Positions 1 through 6,961 of a DNA stretch of 8,008 nucleotides are shown in pieces. A program made the position numbers and the translations under genes. The DNA is taken from contig DMVN01000075.1 in the NCBI GenBank assembly GCA_003476685.1, positions 2,532 through 10,539 of the forward strand, written 5' to 3'. The notes below the pieces were generated by a model. It was given only the letters and a program-made list of their open reading frames with translations, did not search any database and was not told the origin of the DNA. The stretch comes from Acidobacteriota bacterium (GTDB lineage Bacteria; Acidobacteriota; Aminicenantia; Aminicenantales; Saccharicenantaceae). Positions within the stretch are counted from its first letter, which is position 1. Each line of letters opens with the position of its first letter.

Positions 1-188
1 GAGGTCATGACCGAGCCGTCGGTGGAGGCCAGTCGCCCGACCATGATGCTGGTACAACCCCAGCCTTCTTCCTGCTCAACCTGGGAACCGGCCTCTGTAG
101 GCCGGCCGCTGAGCGAAAGAAAAATTAACAGCAATCCCAGGCTAAGGCCGGCCATCAGGATTATTTTGGGTGTTTTTTTAATCAGCAT
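1..188 (-). CDS. Secreted family C69 peptidase (dipeptidase), N-terminal part
   Basis: Only the first 62 codons are inside the window; the gene runs off the left edge. Translation begins MLIKKTPK, followed by a hydrophobic stretch (about residues 8-27) ending near a small-residue region (PTEAGS). This looks like a signal peptide, so the enzyme is probably exported. Residues 42-60 include GWGCTSIMVG and STDGS, which match the start of the mature domain of C69 peptidases. These are N-terminal-nucleophile hydrolases in which the Cys (here Cys45) becomes the catalytic N-terminus after propeptide removal. Known members are dipeptidases; the substrate here cannot be told. The sequence before Cys45 is not a lipobox, so a lipoprotein is unlikely. 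The ATG at 188 is preceded by AAGGAG with a 6-base spacer. The gene diverges from the WbqC-family gene and has its own strong promoter. The family call rests on a short motif region only. Confidence 0.8.
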   Translation of the reverse strand, partial: MLIKKTPKIILMAGLSLGLLLIFLSLSGRPTEAGSQVEQEEGWGCTSIMVGRLASTDGSVMT

Positions 189-194
189 AATCAG

Positions 195-200
195 CTCCTT
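195..200 (-). promoter_or_regulatory. Ribosome binding site of the C69 peptidase gene
   Basis: Reading the minus strand, AAGGAG lies 6 bases before the ATG at 188. It is a full-strength Shine-Dalgarno match and fixes the start codon of a gene for which only the beginning is visible. Confidence 0.85.
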
Positions 201-221
201 GCCAGTTGAATTGAGAATTTC

Positions 222-250
222 ATTATCTTTTTTGCCCGGCAGGCTGTCAA
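222..250 (-). promoter_or_regulatory. Sigma-70 type promoter for the C69 peptidase gene
   Basis: On the minus strand, a perfect -35 box TTGACA (250-245) is followed after exactly 17 bases by GATAAT (227-222), five of six bases from the TATAAT consensus. Transcription would start near 215, giving a leader of roughly 27 bases that contains the AAGGAG ribosome binding site. The surrounding DNA is more AT-rich than the genes. This is a sequence match only, but the box quality, spacing and position relative to the gene are all as expected. Confidence 0.75.
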
Positions 251-324
251 ATCATTTTATCTTTATATTTCCTGTTTATAAATTGATCCGGTCTGAATTA
301 AAATAAGGGTAGGTCTTTTGAACT

Positions 325-1029
325 ATGCGGGTCAGCTTCAACCAGCCAGCTTTTATACCCTGGGGTGGCTTTTACGGCCGCCTGCTTCATTCTGACCTGA
401 TGATATTCCTGGACAGGACCCAGTTTGCCCGGGGCTTCACCTTCGTCAACCGCAACCGCTTGAAAGGCCCGCAGGGTGAAATCTGGGTAACCGTGCCCAT
501 CAGGAAGAAAGGGCTGGGCCTGCAGAAAATTAATGAGCTGCATCTGGCCAGAGCGGAAAGCTGGGATATCAAATTCCTATCTTTGCTCCGGCATTATTAT
601 GGACACTCGCTTTATTATGAGCAGACCATTGCCGACCTGGGGAGAATATTAAAAGAAGCGGGCGACCACTTTCTCCAGCTGGCTGTTCAGACCTCACGCC
701 TCCTGGCTGATTATTTCGGACTGGAAATTCCTTTTCGTCTGCAGTCGGAACTGGGCCTGGAGCTTAAAGGAACAGAGCTTCTGGTGGAGTTAGCCCTCAG
801 GGTCGGGGCCGGGGAAGTTCTCCTCCCCTACCTGGCTGACCGCCATCTTAATCTGGAAGCCTTCAACCGGGCCGGACTACAAGTGATTTACCTCAAATAT
901 GACCAGGTGCCCTATCCCCAGTTCTGGGGCCACTTTATAGCAAACCTGTCGGCAGTTGACCTCTGGTTATGCTGCGGGCCGGAAGGCCTCAGGAATATCA
1001 AGCAAAGCTCCCGCCTTCTCCGGGCTTGA
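325..1029 (+). CDS. WbqC-family protein
   Basis: The 234-residue product has the family's usual length and its motifs in order: the N-terminal FNQPAFIPWGGFYGRL (residues 5-20), LDRTQFARGF with VNRNR (29-45), the IWVTVPI strand (53-59), an ExHLA...W segment (71-80), and the C-terminal LSAVDLWLCCGPEG (208-221), equivalent to the family's 'LSxxDLLFNxGPE' block. WbqC-like proteins are typically found in O-antigen and other surface-glycan gene clusters, where an enzymatic role in sugar modification has been proposed; the reaction is not firmly established to my knowledge. No signal peptide or membrane segment is visible, so it should be cytoplasmic. The ATG at 325 has only a weak purine-rich site (AAGGG to TAGG, 305-313) about 11 bases upstream. 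No glycosyltransferase or nucleotide-sugar gene is nearby. It ends 10 bases from the convergent radical-SAM gene. Confidence 0.88.
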   Translation: MRVSFNQPAFIPWGGFYGRLLHSDLMIFLDRTQFARGFTFVNRNRLKGPQGEIWVTVPIRKKGLGLQKINELHLARAESWDIKFLSLLRHYYGHSLYYEQTIADLGRILKEAGDHFLQLAVQTSRLLADYFGLEIPFRLQSELGLELKGTELLVELALRVGAGEVLLPYLADRHLNLEAFNRAGLQVIYLKYDQVPYPQFWGHFIANLSAVDLWLCCGPEGLRNIKQSSRLLRA

Positions 1030-1036
1030 GCCGGAG
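1018..1036. other. Small inverted repeat at the convergent gene ends (possible weak bidirectional stop)
   Basis: CTCCGG (1018-1023) and CCGGAG (1031-1036) can form a 6-base-pair GC stem with a 7-base loop that contains the WbqC-like stop codon. It sits in the 10-base convergent gap and overlaps the end of the plus-strand gene. Neither strand shows a T-run after the stem, so it is not a canonical intrinsic terminator. It may be chance in GC-rich coding DNA. Confidence 0.3.
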
Positions 1037-1039
1037 ACT

Positions 1040-3583
1040 TCAGAGAGTCCCGGGCCCGAGAGAACTCTGTCCATCCTGGAAAATCAGGAATTCCCTGGTC
1101 AGGGCATAAACAGAATTCTGAAGACCGAGCAACCTTTCTGCCACATCCTGGATTCTAATCGGCTTCTGCGGTTCAAAATCGATAAAAAACCACAGCTTTT
1201 TTCGAGAAGCAGACAGCCGCAATTTAACTTTTCCCTGATATTGTTGGGACAGCTGGTACAGGGAATCCTCGGTCAATTTTTCATTCAGGCTTTCTATCCC
1301 GGCCACGTCCGGGTCTAATAAATCCAGGGTGTAAACCAGGGCCTTGATATCCTGAAAAAGCGGCCGACAATCCGGCCTACACCGGCGCAGACTCCGGAAT
1401 TTCAGGCCCTCGGGCAAAAGGGTGTTGATTGTTCCCAGAAATTCTTCCTCTGAAATATTCTCCAGGGCTTTGAATTCCATGACTTCAGCCCGGGCCGCCA
1501 TTCCCAGCGGCAGGGCCGGTCCGAAGGTTAGTAGCATCTTGGGATGAAAACCACGGGAGAAAGCCATCTGCCAGCCGGCGCGTCTTATGGCCCTTTCCAG
1601 CTGGTTGAGCAGGTCATTGTGCGAGATAAAGCGGAAAGGACCGTCTTTCTGATAAACAGCCCGGTAGCGGACTGGTTCGGCCAGGATTTCTCCTTTTTCT
1701 TCAAGTAATTCCACCCCGGGACTGGATGCTTCGACCGGGGGCCTAACACGGTATTGGGGCCAGTCACAGGCCTGACACTGTCCGCAGACCTTTTCCTGAC
1801 AGGATTCGGTATACCGGGCTTCCCTGGCAGCCTTCAGTTCTTCCAGAAGATATGACTTTTTTAGCCCGGGGTTGACAACATCCCAGGGCAGGGCCGCTTC
1901 GGGGTCGATCGCCTGGAGATATTTTTTATAATCCAGGCCGGCTTTGACAAAAGCTTTTTCCCAAAGCTCAAAATTGAACTGGTCGAGCCAGCCGTCGAAA
2001 CGAGCCCCCAGGCGGTAGGCTTCCAGCAGGACTTCTCCCAGGCGCCGGTCGCCCCGCGAAAAAACCGCTTCCAGGATGGAGGTTTTTATCCGGTGTTCTT
2101 TCAACTCCACCTTTTTCCAGCGGCCGATGTTGCTCTTGATGTATTCCTGTTTTTGCTGCAACAATTTTTCCTCATCCATAGCCAGCCACTGGAAAGGGGT
2201 ATGGGGCTTGGGAATAAACGAAGAAACGCTCAGGTTGATGGCCGGCTGACTGCCCAGGATTTTCTGCCCCAGCTCTACCAGTCGCCCGATTAGGTTGATG
2301 ATAGCTTTGATATCTTCGGCCGTCTCGGTTGGCAGGCCGATCATGAAATAGAGTTTCAGCAACCGCCAGCCATTTTCAAAAGCATAGCGGGCGGCGGTCA
2401 GCAGCTCTTCATCCGATATCTTTTTGTTGATAACCCTCCTGAGCCGCTCACTGCCAGCTTCCGGAACCAGGGTAAATCCGGTTTTCCGGATCCTGACAAT
2501 ATTCTCCACCACTTTTCTGGACAGTCGCCCCGGTCTCAATGAAGGCAGGGAAATGGCAATTTTTTCTTTTTCCAGCCAGGGCAACAGAGTTTCCATGGTT
2601 TCTTCCAGGAAAGGATAATCGCCCACCGACAGAGCATTAAACGACAGGTCTTCATAGCCTGTAGCCTTCAATCCCTCCCGGGCGGTCTTGATGGTTTGTC
2701 CCGATGTTCGCAAACGGTAAGGGAAGTAAATGCTGGCCGCCTGGCAGAAACGACAGTTCTGGGGACAGCCTCTGGCCACCTCCACCTGCAAACGGTCAAA
2801 AACACTCTGGACGTTGGGAACGATGAACCGGTCGGGAGCCAAGGCTCTTCCCAGCGGGTAGACCAGACGTTTATTAATCACTTCGGGAAATCCGGGAAGG
2901 GGCCGGGGAACCAGCAGAAAACTCCTGGGCTGGGGCCGGGCTTCATAGAAAGACGGCAGGTAAAGACCGGGCAGGTCGGAAAATCCCCTGACCAGCTCTT
3001 CCCTGTTCCTGACCACATCCTTCAGCTCCAGATAGCGGTCTATTATTTCCAGAATCAGGTCTTCTCCCTCGCCCAGGGCAAAAATATCGATAAAATCCGC
3101 CAGGGGTTCAGGGTTGAGGGCCACCGGTCCGCCGGCAATCACCAGAGGCTGCCTGAGGTCACGGTCGCGGGCCAGGAGCGGAATCCGACCGAGGTCCAGA
3201 ATACTAACCAGGTTGGTATGATTCAGTTCGTAAAGAAGAGAGAAGCCGACGATATCAAACTGAAAAAGAGGTATCTTGTTTTCCAGGCTGTACAGCGGCA
3301 GGTCGGCAGCTCGCAGACTGGCTTCCAGGTCCGGCCAGGGGGCATAGACTCTTTCGGCCAGGACTTCGGGTCTCTGATTTAAAACCTGGTACAGAATCCT
3401 TTGCCCGAGGTAAGATAGGCCAATTTCATAAACTTCGGGAAAAGCCAGGGCCACCCTGACTTTCACCCGGTCTGGGTCTTTCTTTATCTGATTCCATTCT
3501 CCCCCGGTATAGCGTCCGGGTTTCTGCACCTGGCGCCACAGGTACTCCAGTTTTTTCAGGTCCAGCGGTTGTACTGTTTTCAT
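1040..3583 (-). CDS. Radical SAM protein (TIGR03960-like) fused to a C-terminal DUF2344 (TIGR03936-like) domain
   Basis: An 847-residue cytoplasmic protein of unknown function. Residues about 45-175 resemble the Rossmann-like N-terminal domain of B12-type radical SAM enzymes, with GGPVALNPEP (151-160) and LGEGED (170-175), but no DxHxxG cobalamin-ligand motif is visible. The radical SAM core follows: RGCPQNCRFC supplies Cys273, Cys277 and Cys280 (CxxxCxxC) for a 4Fe-4S cluster that cleaves S-adenosylmethionine. Further family blocks are PEAGSERLRRVINK (375-388), LKLYFMIGLPTET (409-421) and SSFIPKPHTPFQW (454-466). A CxxxxCxxCxxC cluster (Cys595, 600, 603, 606) precedes the DUF2344 domain (about 637-835), marked by GPFRFISHNDLL and FSRGFHPK. 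In many bacteria these two parts are separate neighbouring genes; here they are one chain. The ATG at 3583 follows GGGGAAAGAGAGAG, a purine-rich binding site, and lies 21 bases after the rodA stop, so the gene is probably the last of the elongation operon. Substrate and reaction are not known; an RNA- or translation-related role has been guessed from other genomes' neighbours. Confidence 0.93.
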   Translation of the reverse strand: MKTVQPLDLKKLEYLWRQVQKPGRYTGGEWNQIKKDPDRVKVRVALAFPEVYEIGLSYLGQRILYQVLNQRPEVLAERVYAPWPDLEASLRAADLPLYSLENKIPLFQFDIVGFSLLYELNHTNLVSILDLGRIPLLARDRDLRQPLVIAGGPVALNPEPLADFIDIFALGEGEDLILEIIDRYLELKDVVRNREELVRGFSDLPGLYLPSFYEARPQPRSFLLVPRPLPGFPEVINKRLVYPLGRALAPDRFIVPNVQSVFDRLQVEVARGCPQNCRFCQAASIYFPYRLRTSGQTIKTAREGLKATGYEDLSFNALSVGDYPFLEETMETLLPWLEKEKIAISLPSLRPGRLSRKVVENIVRIRKTGFTLVPEAGSERLRRVINKKISDEELLTAARYAFENGWRLLKLYFMIGLPTETAEDIKAIINLIGRLVELGQKILGSQPAINLSVSSFIPKPHTPFQWLAMDEEKLLQQKQEYIKSNIGRWKKVELKEHRIKTSILEAVFSRGDRRLGEVLLEAYRLGARFDGWLDQFNFELWEKAFVKAGLDYKKYLQAIDPEAALPWDVVNPGLKKSYLLEELKAAREARYTESCQEKVCGQCQACDWPQYRVRPPVEASSPGVELLEEKGEILAEPVRYRAVYQKDGPFRFISHNDLLNQLERAIRRAGWQMAFSRGFHPKMLLTFGPALPLGMAARAEVMEFKALENISEEEFLGTINTLLPEGLKFRSLRRCRPDCRPLFQDIKALVYTLDLLDPDVAGIESLNEKLTEDSLYQLSQQYQGKVKLRLSASRKKLWFFIDFEPQKPIRIQDVAERLLGLQNSVYALTREFLIFQDGQSSLGPGTL

Positions 3584-3604
3584 CTCTCTCTTTCCCCGGA
3601 GAAT

Positions 3605-4696
3605 TTAAATGAAGGCGAAGCGGCGCATTCGCACATTTATGACCAGGCTGCAGGCCAGAAAGTTGGACAGCAAGGACGAGCCCCCGTAACTCAGCAAAGG
3701 AATCGGTATTCCGGTAATCGGGAAAAGGCCGACCAGCATCATCACGTTGATCAGGAACTGACCGCTGATCATCATGGCCACCAGGAAAGCCAGGTAAACC
3801 CCGGCCCGGTCCGGAGAGAGCCAGACGGTGGAAAAGAGCCTGTAAAGAAACAGGAAATAGAGGGCAAAAACAACCAGCAGGCCCAGGAAACCCATTTCTT
3901 CGGCTATTACCGCCATGATAAAGTCGGTATGTCTGGCCGGCAAAAACCTCAGCTGGCTCTGGGTCCCCTTATGATAACCTTTGCCGGTCAAACCACCCGA
4001 ACCGATGGCAATCTTGGATTGCCTCAGTTGATAACCGGCCCCTCTCGGGTCCTGGTTAGGGGTGAGCAGGGTTTCAATTCTCTTTTTCTGATAATCTTTC
4101 AGGGCTAGATTCCAGCCACCCACTCCAGCTATCAGGGAGACGACGAGGATGATAATCACATATTTTTTCTTGATTCCAGCCAGAATGTAGGTTCCGATCA
4201 GAATCGGGATATAAGTCAGGGCCGTACCCAGGTCAGGCTGCAGAGCGGTCAGGAAAGCCGGCAGTCCGACCAGAGTCGAACTCAGGACGAAGGCCTTAAA
4301 GGACATGCGGTCTTCCCGGTATTCAGAAAAAATCCTGGCCAGGACCAGGATGACGGCAATCTTGGTCAGCTCCGAAGGCTGGACCTGAAATGACCCCAGG
4401 ACAATCCAGCTTCTGGTGTTGGCCACCACCCTACCGAATAGCAGCAGGCCCATAAGAATCAGGTTCATAAGAACATACAGCGGAATAGAAATGGAAAGCA
4501 GGAATTTGTAATCTATCATGATGGCCACCAGCAGAGCCAGCAGGCTGACCAGAAGGAAGGCTATCTGCCGCCAGACAAACTGGCTGGCCTGAAAATAGAT
4601 GGCGCTGTAAACAAACACTATTCCGATGATGGAAACGAGTACCATCAGCAGAATAGTCAGAACGTCAATCTCTCTGAATATCCGTCTGTCTAACAT
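3605..4696 (-). CDS. rodA: Peptidoglycan glycosyltransferase RodA (SEDS family)
   Basis: RodA polymerises lipid II into glycan strands in the inner membrane during cell elongation, paired with PBP2. The 363-residue product has about ten hydrophobic segments, as expected for SEDS proteins. Family signatures are VQPSELTKIA (105-114, with conserved Glu109), LQPDLGTAL (152-160), GSGGLTGKGY (232-241), and LPARHTDFIMAVIAEEMGF (252-270). The last contains Asp258, matching the catalytic aspartate of E. coli RodA (Asp262). The C-terminal block GIPIPLLSYGGSS (329-341) is also typical. The ATG at 4696 was chosen because MLDRRIFREIDVLTILL fits the usual RodA start, and 363 residues is the normal size. 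A TTG at 4813 would add 39 hydrophilic residues lying inside mrdA in another frame. The start has only a weak AGAGA site and overlaps the end of mrdA by 32 bases, implying translational coupling. Confidence 0.96.
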   Translation of the reverse strand: MLDRRIFREIDVLTILLMVLVSIIGIVFVYSAIYFQASQFVWRQIAFLLVSLLALLVAIMIDYKFLLSISIPLYVLMNLILMGLLLFGRVVANTRSWIVLGSFQVQPSELTKIAVILVLARIFSEYREDRMSFKAFVLSSTLVGLPAFLTALQPDLGTALTYIPILIGTYILAGIKKKYVIIILVVSLIAGVGGWNLALKDYQKKRIETLLTPNQDPRGAGYQLRQSKIAIGSGGLTGKGYHKGTQSQLRFLPARHTDFIMAVIAEEMGFLGLLVVFALYFLFLYRLFSTVWLSPDRAGVYLAFLVAMMISGQFLINVMMLVGLFPITGIPIPLLSYGGSSLLSNFLACSLVINVRMRRFAFI

Positions 4697-6470
4697 ATTT
4701 TTCTCTATAAGCCTTAAAGATCTGACCGGCGATGGGTGCAGCAGTCTGGCCGCCCATTCCTCCGAATTCGACCAGGACCGTAACCACAATTTCCGGATTA
4801 TCACGCGGGGCAAAGCCGGTGAACCAGGAATGGGTTTTCTTTAATTCACCGCCCCTCTGGGTTAACCTCTCGGCCGTCTCCCGGCTGATGAGCTGGGTAG
4901 AGCCGGTTTTTCCGCAAACATCGAACCCCGGCTGGTAGGCTCCCTGTCCGGTCCCCTGGTTGTTAACCGAACGCCACATACCTTCTACCACTTTTTCAAT
5001 AATGGATTCGGGCAGGTCGATTCGGCTGACCGCAGGTTGGTCTTCTCGACTTTTTACCAGATGCGGTCTGATTTTCTTCCCGCGGCTGGCTACCAGCGAG
5101 GTCAGGTAAGCCATCTGCAAGGGAGTAACCAGCAGCGGTCCCTGGCCAATGGCCACAGAAATCGTTTCCCCCGGAAACCAGGCCTGTCGCAGAAATTTTC
5201 TTTTCCAGTCAGTGCTGGGCACCAGCCCTTCTTTTTCACCCGGCAGGTCGACTTCGGTCTTCTGTCCGAGACCCATCATCCTGGCGTATGCGGCAATGGT
5301 ATCAATGTCCAGTCTCCGTCCCAGCTGATAAAAATAAACGTTGCAGGAATTCTTTATGGCCTCGGGCAGATTAAGCAGGCCGTGGCCCGGTTTGAACCAG
5401 CAGGCAAATTCCTTGTTATAAATCTCTATGGAGCCGCTGCAAAAGAAAGTTGAGTTCTCGGTAATAACTCCTTCGTTCAGGGCAGCCAGGGCCATCACGA
5501 TCTTAAAAGTCGAGCCGGGAGAATACAGACCACGGATGACTCTGTTCTCCAGGGGTTTCCCCGGGTCATTGATGATGGCCAGCCATTCATTGGCCGAGAA
5601 ACGGCTGATAAAATGATTAGGGTCATAGGAAGGAGAACTGGCCCAGACCAGGCAGTCTCCGCTCCTCGGGTCCAGGGCTACGATGGCCCCTTCCCTCCCC
5701 AGGAGCAGCTCCTCGGCTTTTTTCTGCAGGTCAAAATCTATGGTCAGTTCCAGGTTGTGCCCGGGCTGCGGTTCCGTCCGGCTGATTTCAGCCCGGGGTC
5801 GGCCCAGGCTATCCACCATTTCCTGGACCTTTCCATCCCGCCCGGACAGCTGGTCATTGTACTGTTTTTCCAGGCCGGCCTTGCCCACCATTTCACCGGC
5901 CCGCCAGCGTTTTTCCGGCTGGGTTCGGAGTTCGTCGACTGAGACTTCCTGAAGATAGCCAATGAGGTGAGCTCCAGTCTGGCCGAAAGGATAAAACCTT
6001 CTGGGTTCCACCTCCAGCTTGATTTCCGGGAATTCATCTTTCCTGGCTTCGATGATAGAAACTTCCTCCAGCTTCAGGTTGTCTTTGATGACGATCGGTT
6101 CGAAAGTCGGCAGGAGCCGGTATCGGTCTATTCTCTTTCTCAGGTCTTCCTGGCTCAAACCGAGCAGCTGGCTGAGTCCCTCCAGCGTCCGGTCATAATC
6201 GGTGACTGCTTCGCGGACCAGAGATACTTTGAAGCTGGGAACGTTCTCGGCCAGGATGACCTTCTGTCGGTCGAGAATTAGTCCCCGCGGGGCCGACAGC
6301 GGAAATTCCCTGATCCGGTTGGCTTCGGCCATCTTCCAGTATTTCTGATGGTCAAGCACCTGGATTTTCCAGTAAAAAATCAAGACCAGAAGCAACAGGG
6401 CAGCCAGGACCATCAGGGCTACCTTCGACCGCCTGATGACCACGCTCAAATCTTCGTATATCCTGGCCAT
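4665..6470 (-). CDS. mrdA: Penicillin-binding protein 2, elongation-specific transpeptidase
   Basis: A class B penicillin-binding protein that crosslinks new peptidoglycan on the outer face of the membrane, in complex with RodA. The 601-residue chain has a short cytoplasmic tail, one membrane anchor (about residues 18-36), a pedestal domain including APRGLILDR and RRFYPFGQTGAHLIGYL, and a transpeptidase domain. Active-site motifs are all intact: SPGSTFK with nucleophile Ser320 and Lys323, SCN at 375-377, and KTGS at 521-524. Cys344, Cys357, His363 and Cys376 fall at the positions of the zinc site described in E. coli PBP2. The ATG at 6470 starts MARIYEDL and lies 8 bases after the mreD stop. 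A TTG at 6482, overlapping that stop, would add four residues and cannot be excluded, since neither start has a good ribosome binding site. The gene ends inside the start of rodA. Confidence 0.96.
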   Translation of the reverse strand: MARIYEDLSVVIRRSKVALMVLAALLLLVLIFYWKIQVLDHQKYWKMAEANRIREFPLSAPRGLILDRQKVILAENVPSFKVSLVREAVTDYDRTLEGLSQLLGLSQEDLRKRIDRYRLLPTFEPIVIKDNLKLEEVSIIEARKDEFPEIKLEVEPRRFYPFGQTGAHLIGYLQEVSVDELRTQPEKRWRAGEMVGKAGLEKQYNDQLSGRDGKVQEMVDSLGRPRAEISRTEPQPGHNLELTIDFDLQKKAEELLLGREGAIVALDPRSGDCLVWASSPSYDPNHFISRFSANEWLAIINDPGKPLENRVIRGLYSPGSTFKIVMALAALNEGVITENSTFFCSGSIEIYNKEFACWFKPGHGLLNLPEAIKNSCNVYFYQLGRRLDIDTIAAYARMMGLGQKTEVDLPGEKEGLVPSTDWKRKFLRQAWFPGETISVAIGQGPLLVTPLQMAYLTSLVASRGKKIRPHLVKSREDQPAVSRIDLPESIIEKVVEGMWRSVNNQGTGQGAYQPGFDVCGKTGSTQLISRETAERLTQRGGELKKTHSWFTGFAPRDNPEIVVTVLVEFGGMGGQTAAPIAGQIFKAYREKYVRQTDIQRD

Positions 6471-6478
6471 GTTAACTG

Positions 6479-6958
6479 TCAAACCGCCGGGTTAAATTTC
6501 TTGGAAAGATTAATTATCAGGCTACCCAGCAGGCCCGAGAACAGTGGTTGAAGATACAGGGCTGGCTGGCTGTAGAGCAGACTCCTTCTGAATATCAGAA
6601 AATAAAATATGACCCAGAAAAACAGCTGAAATAAGCTCATGAAAAATAAAAATACAAACCGCTTATAGAAAGTATGGACGTCCAGCCTCTGGCTGAGCCA
6701 GCCGGTCAGAAAGCCGGAAACAGTCAGACTCAACCCGGCCAGCCCGAAGACTCCATGAGATAGGGCATCCTGTACCAGGCCGGCACAGGTTCCCATGATC
6801 GCTCCGTCCAGCTCGCCATAGAAAACAGCCGTAATAAATACCAGGATGGCGAAGCTATTGACCAGCAAAACCAGGGTCGGTTCCAGCCAGCCCAGCAGGG
6901 CATAAAACCCCACCGCCAGAATCAACCCCAGAACCAGGACGAATCCTTTTCTGACCAA
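6479..6958 (-). CDS. mreD: Rod shape-determining protein MreD
   Basis: An integral inner-membrane protein of the elongation complex that works with MreC to link MreB filaments to RodA and PBP2. The 159-residue product is almost entirely hydrophobic, with about five membrane segments. It carries the family's central block GTCAGLVQDALSHGVFGL followed by SGFLTGWLSQRL (about residues 55-90). Length is normal for MreD, which is poorly conserved in sequence, so the call rests on this block plus its place directly after mreC. The start is TTG, not ATG: GAGGT lies 5 bases upstream and overlaps the mreC stop codon. Only 3 bases separate the mreC stop from this start, and the mreD stop is 8 bases before the mrdA ATG, so translation is probably coupled along the operon. 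Confidence 0.93.
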   Translation of the reverse strand: MVRKGFVLVLGLILAVGFYALLGWLEPTLVLLVNSFAILVFITAVFYGELDGAIMGTCAGLVQDALSHGVFGLAGLSLTVSGFLTGWLSQRLDVHTFYKRFVFLFFMSLFQLFFWVIFYFLIFRRSLLYSQPALYLQPLFSGLLGSLIINLSKKFNPAV

Positions 6959-6961
6959 TTC

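Larger units (their letters stand above)
189..324. other. Divergent intergenic region between the C69 peptidase and WbqC-like genes
   Basis: This 136-base AT-rich gap is the only sizeable non-coding stretch in the window. It holds the peptidase promoter and ribosome binding site on the minus strand. For the plus-strand WbqC-like gene, the best -10-like sequences are TATATT at 264-269 and TATAAA at 277-282. Neither has a convincing -35 box at 16-18 bases, so the plus-strand promoter is unresolved. No clear operator-like inverted repeat or riboswitch-like structure was seen. Confidence 0.6.

Noticed and set aside
45..60. Cys45 of the C69 peptidase as a lipoprotein anchor.
   Set aside because: The residues before it (GWGC) do not form a lipobox and it lies well after the hydrophobic segment; the motif after it fits the C69 catalytic Cys.
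7..306. A 99-codon plus-strand open frame at the left edge.
   Set aside because: It lies opposite the C69 peptidase start and its promoter; the minus strand has a signal peptide, a family motif and a strong ribosome binding site, and the plus-strand product resembles nothing.
2696..3382. A 228-codon plus-strand open frame.
   Set aside because: It is antisense to the radical SAM coding sequence, whose motifs are intact across this stretch. The product is low in hydrophobic blocks and shows no domain.
3569..4108. A 179-codon plus-strand open frame rich in Gln, Lys and His.
   Set aside because: It is antisense to the conserved C-terminal half of rodA; its composition is what a reversed membrane-protein gene gives.
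4697..4813. A longer rodA starting at TTG 4813.
   Set aside because: The extra 39 residues are hydrophilic, unlike RodA N-termini, and lie wholly inside mrdA.
6471..6482. An mrdA start at TTG 6482.
   Set aside because: The ATG at 6470 gives the usual short PBP2 tail; the TTG overlaps the mreD stop without a spaced ribosome binding site. Not fully excluded.
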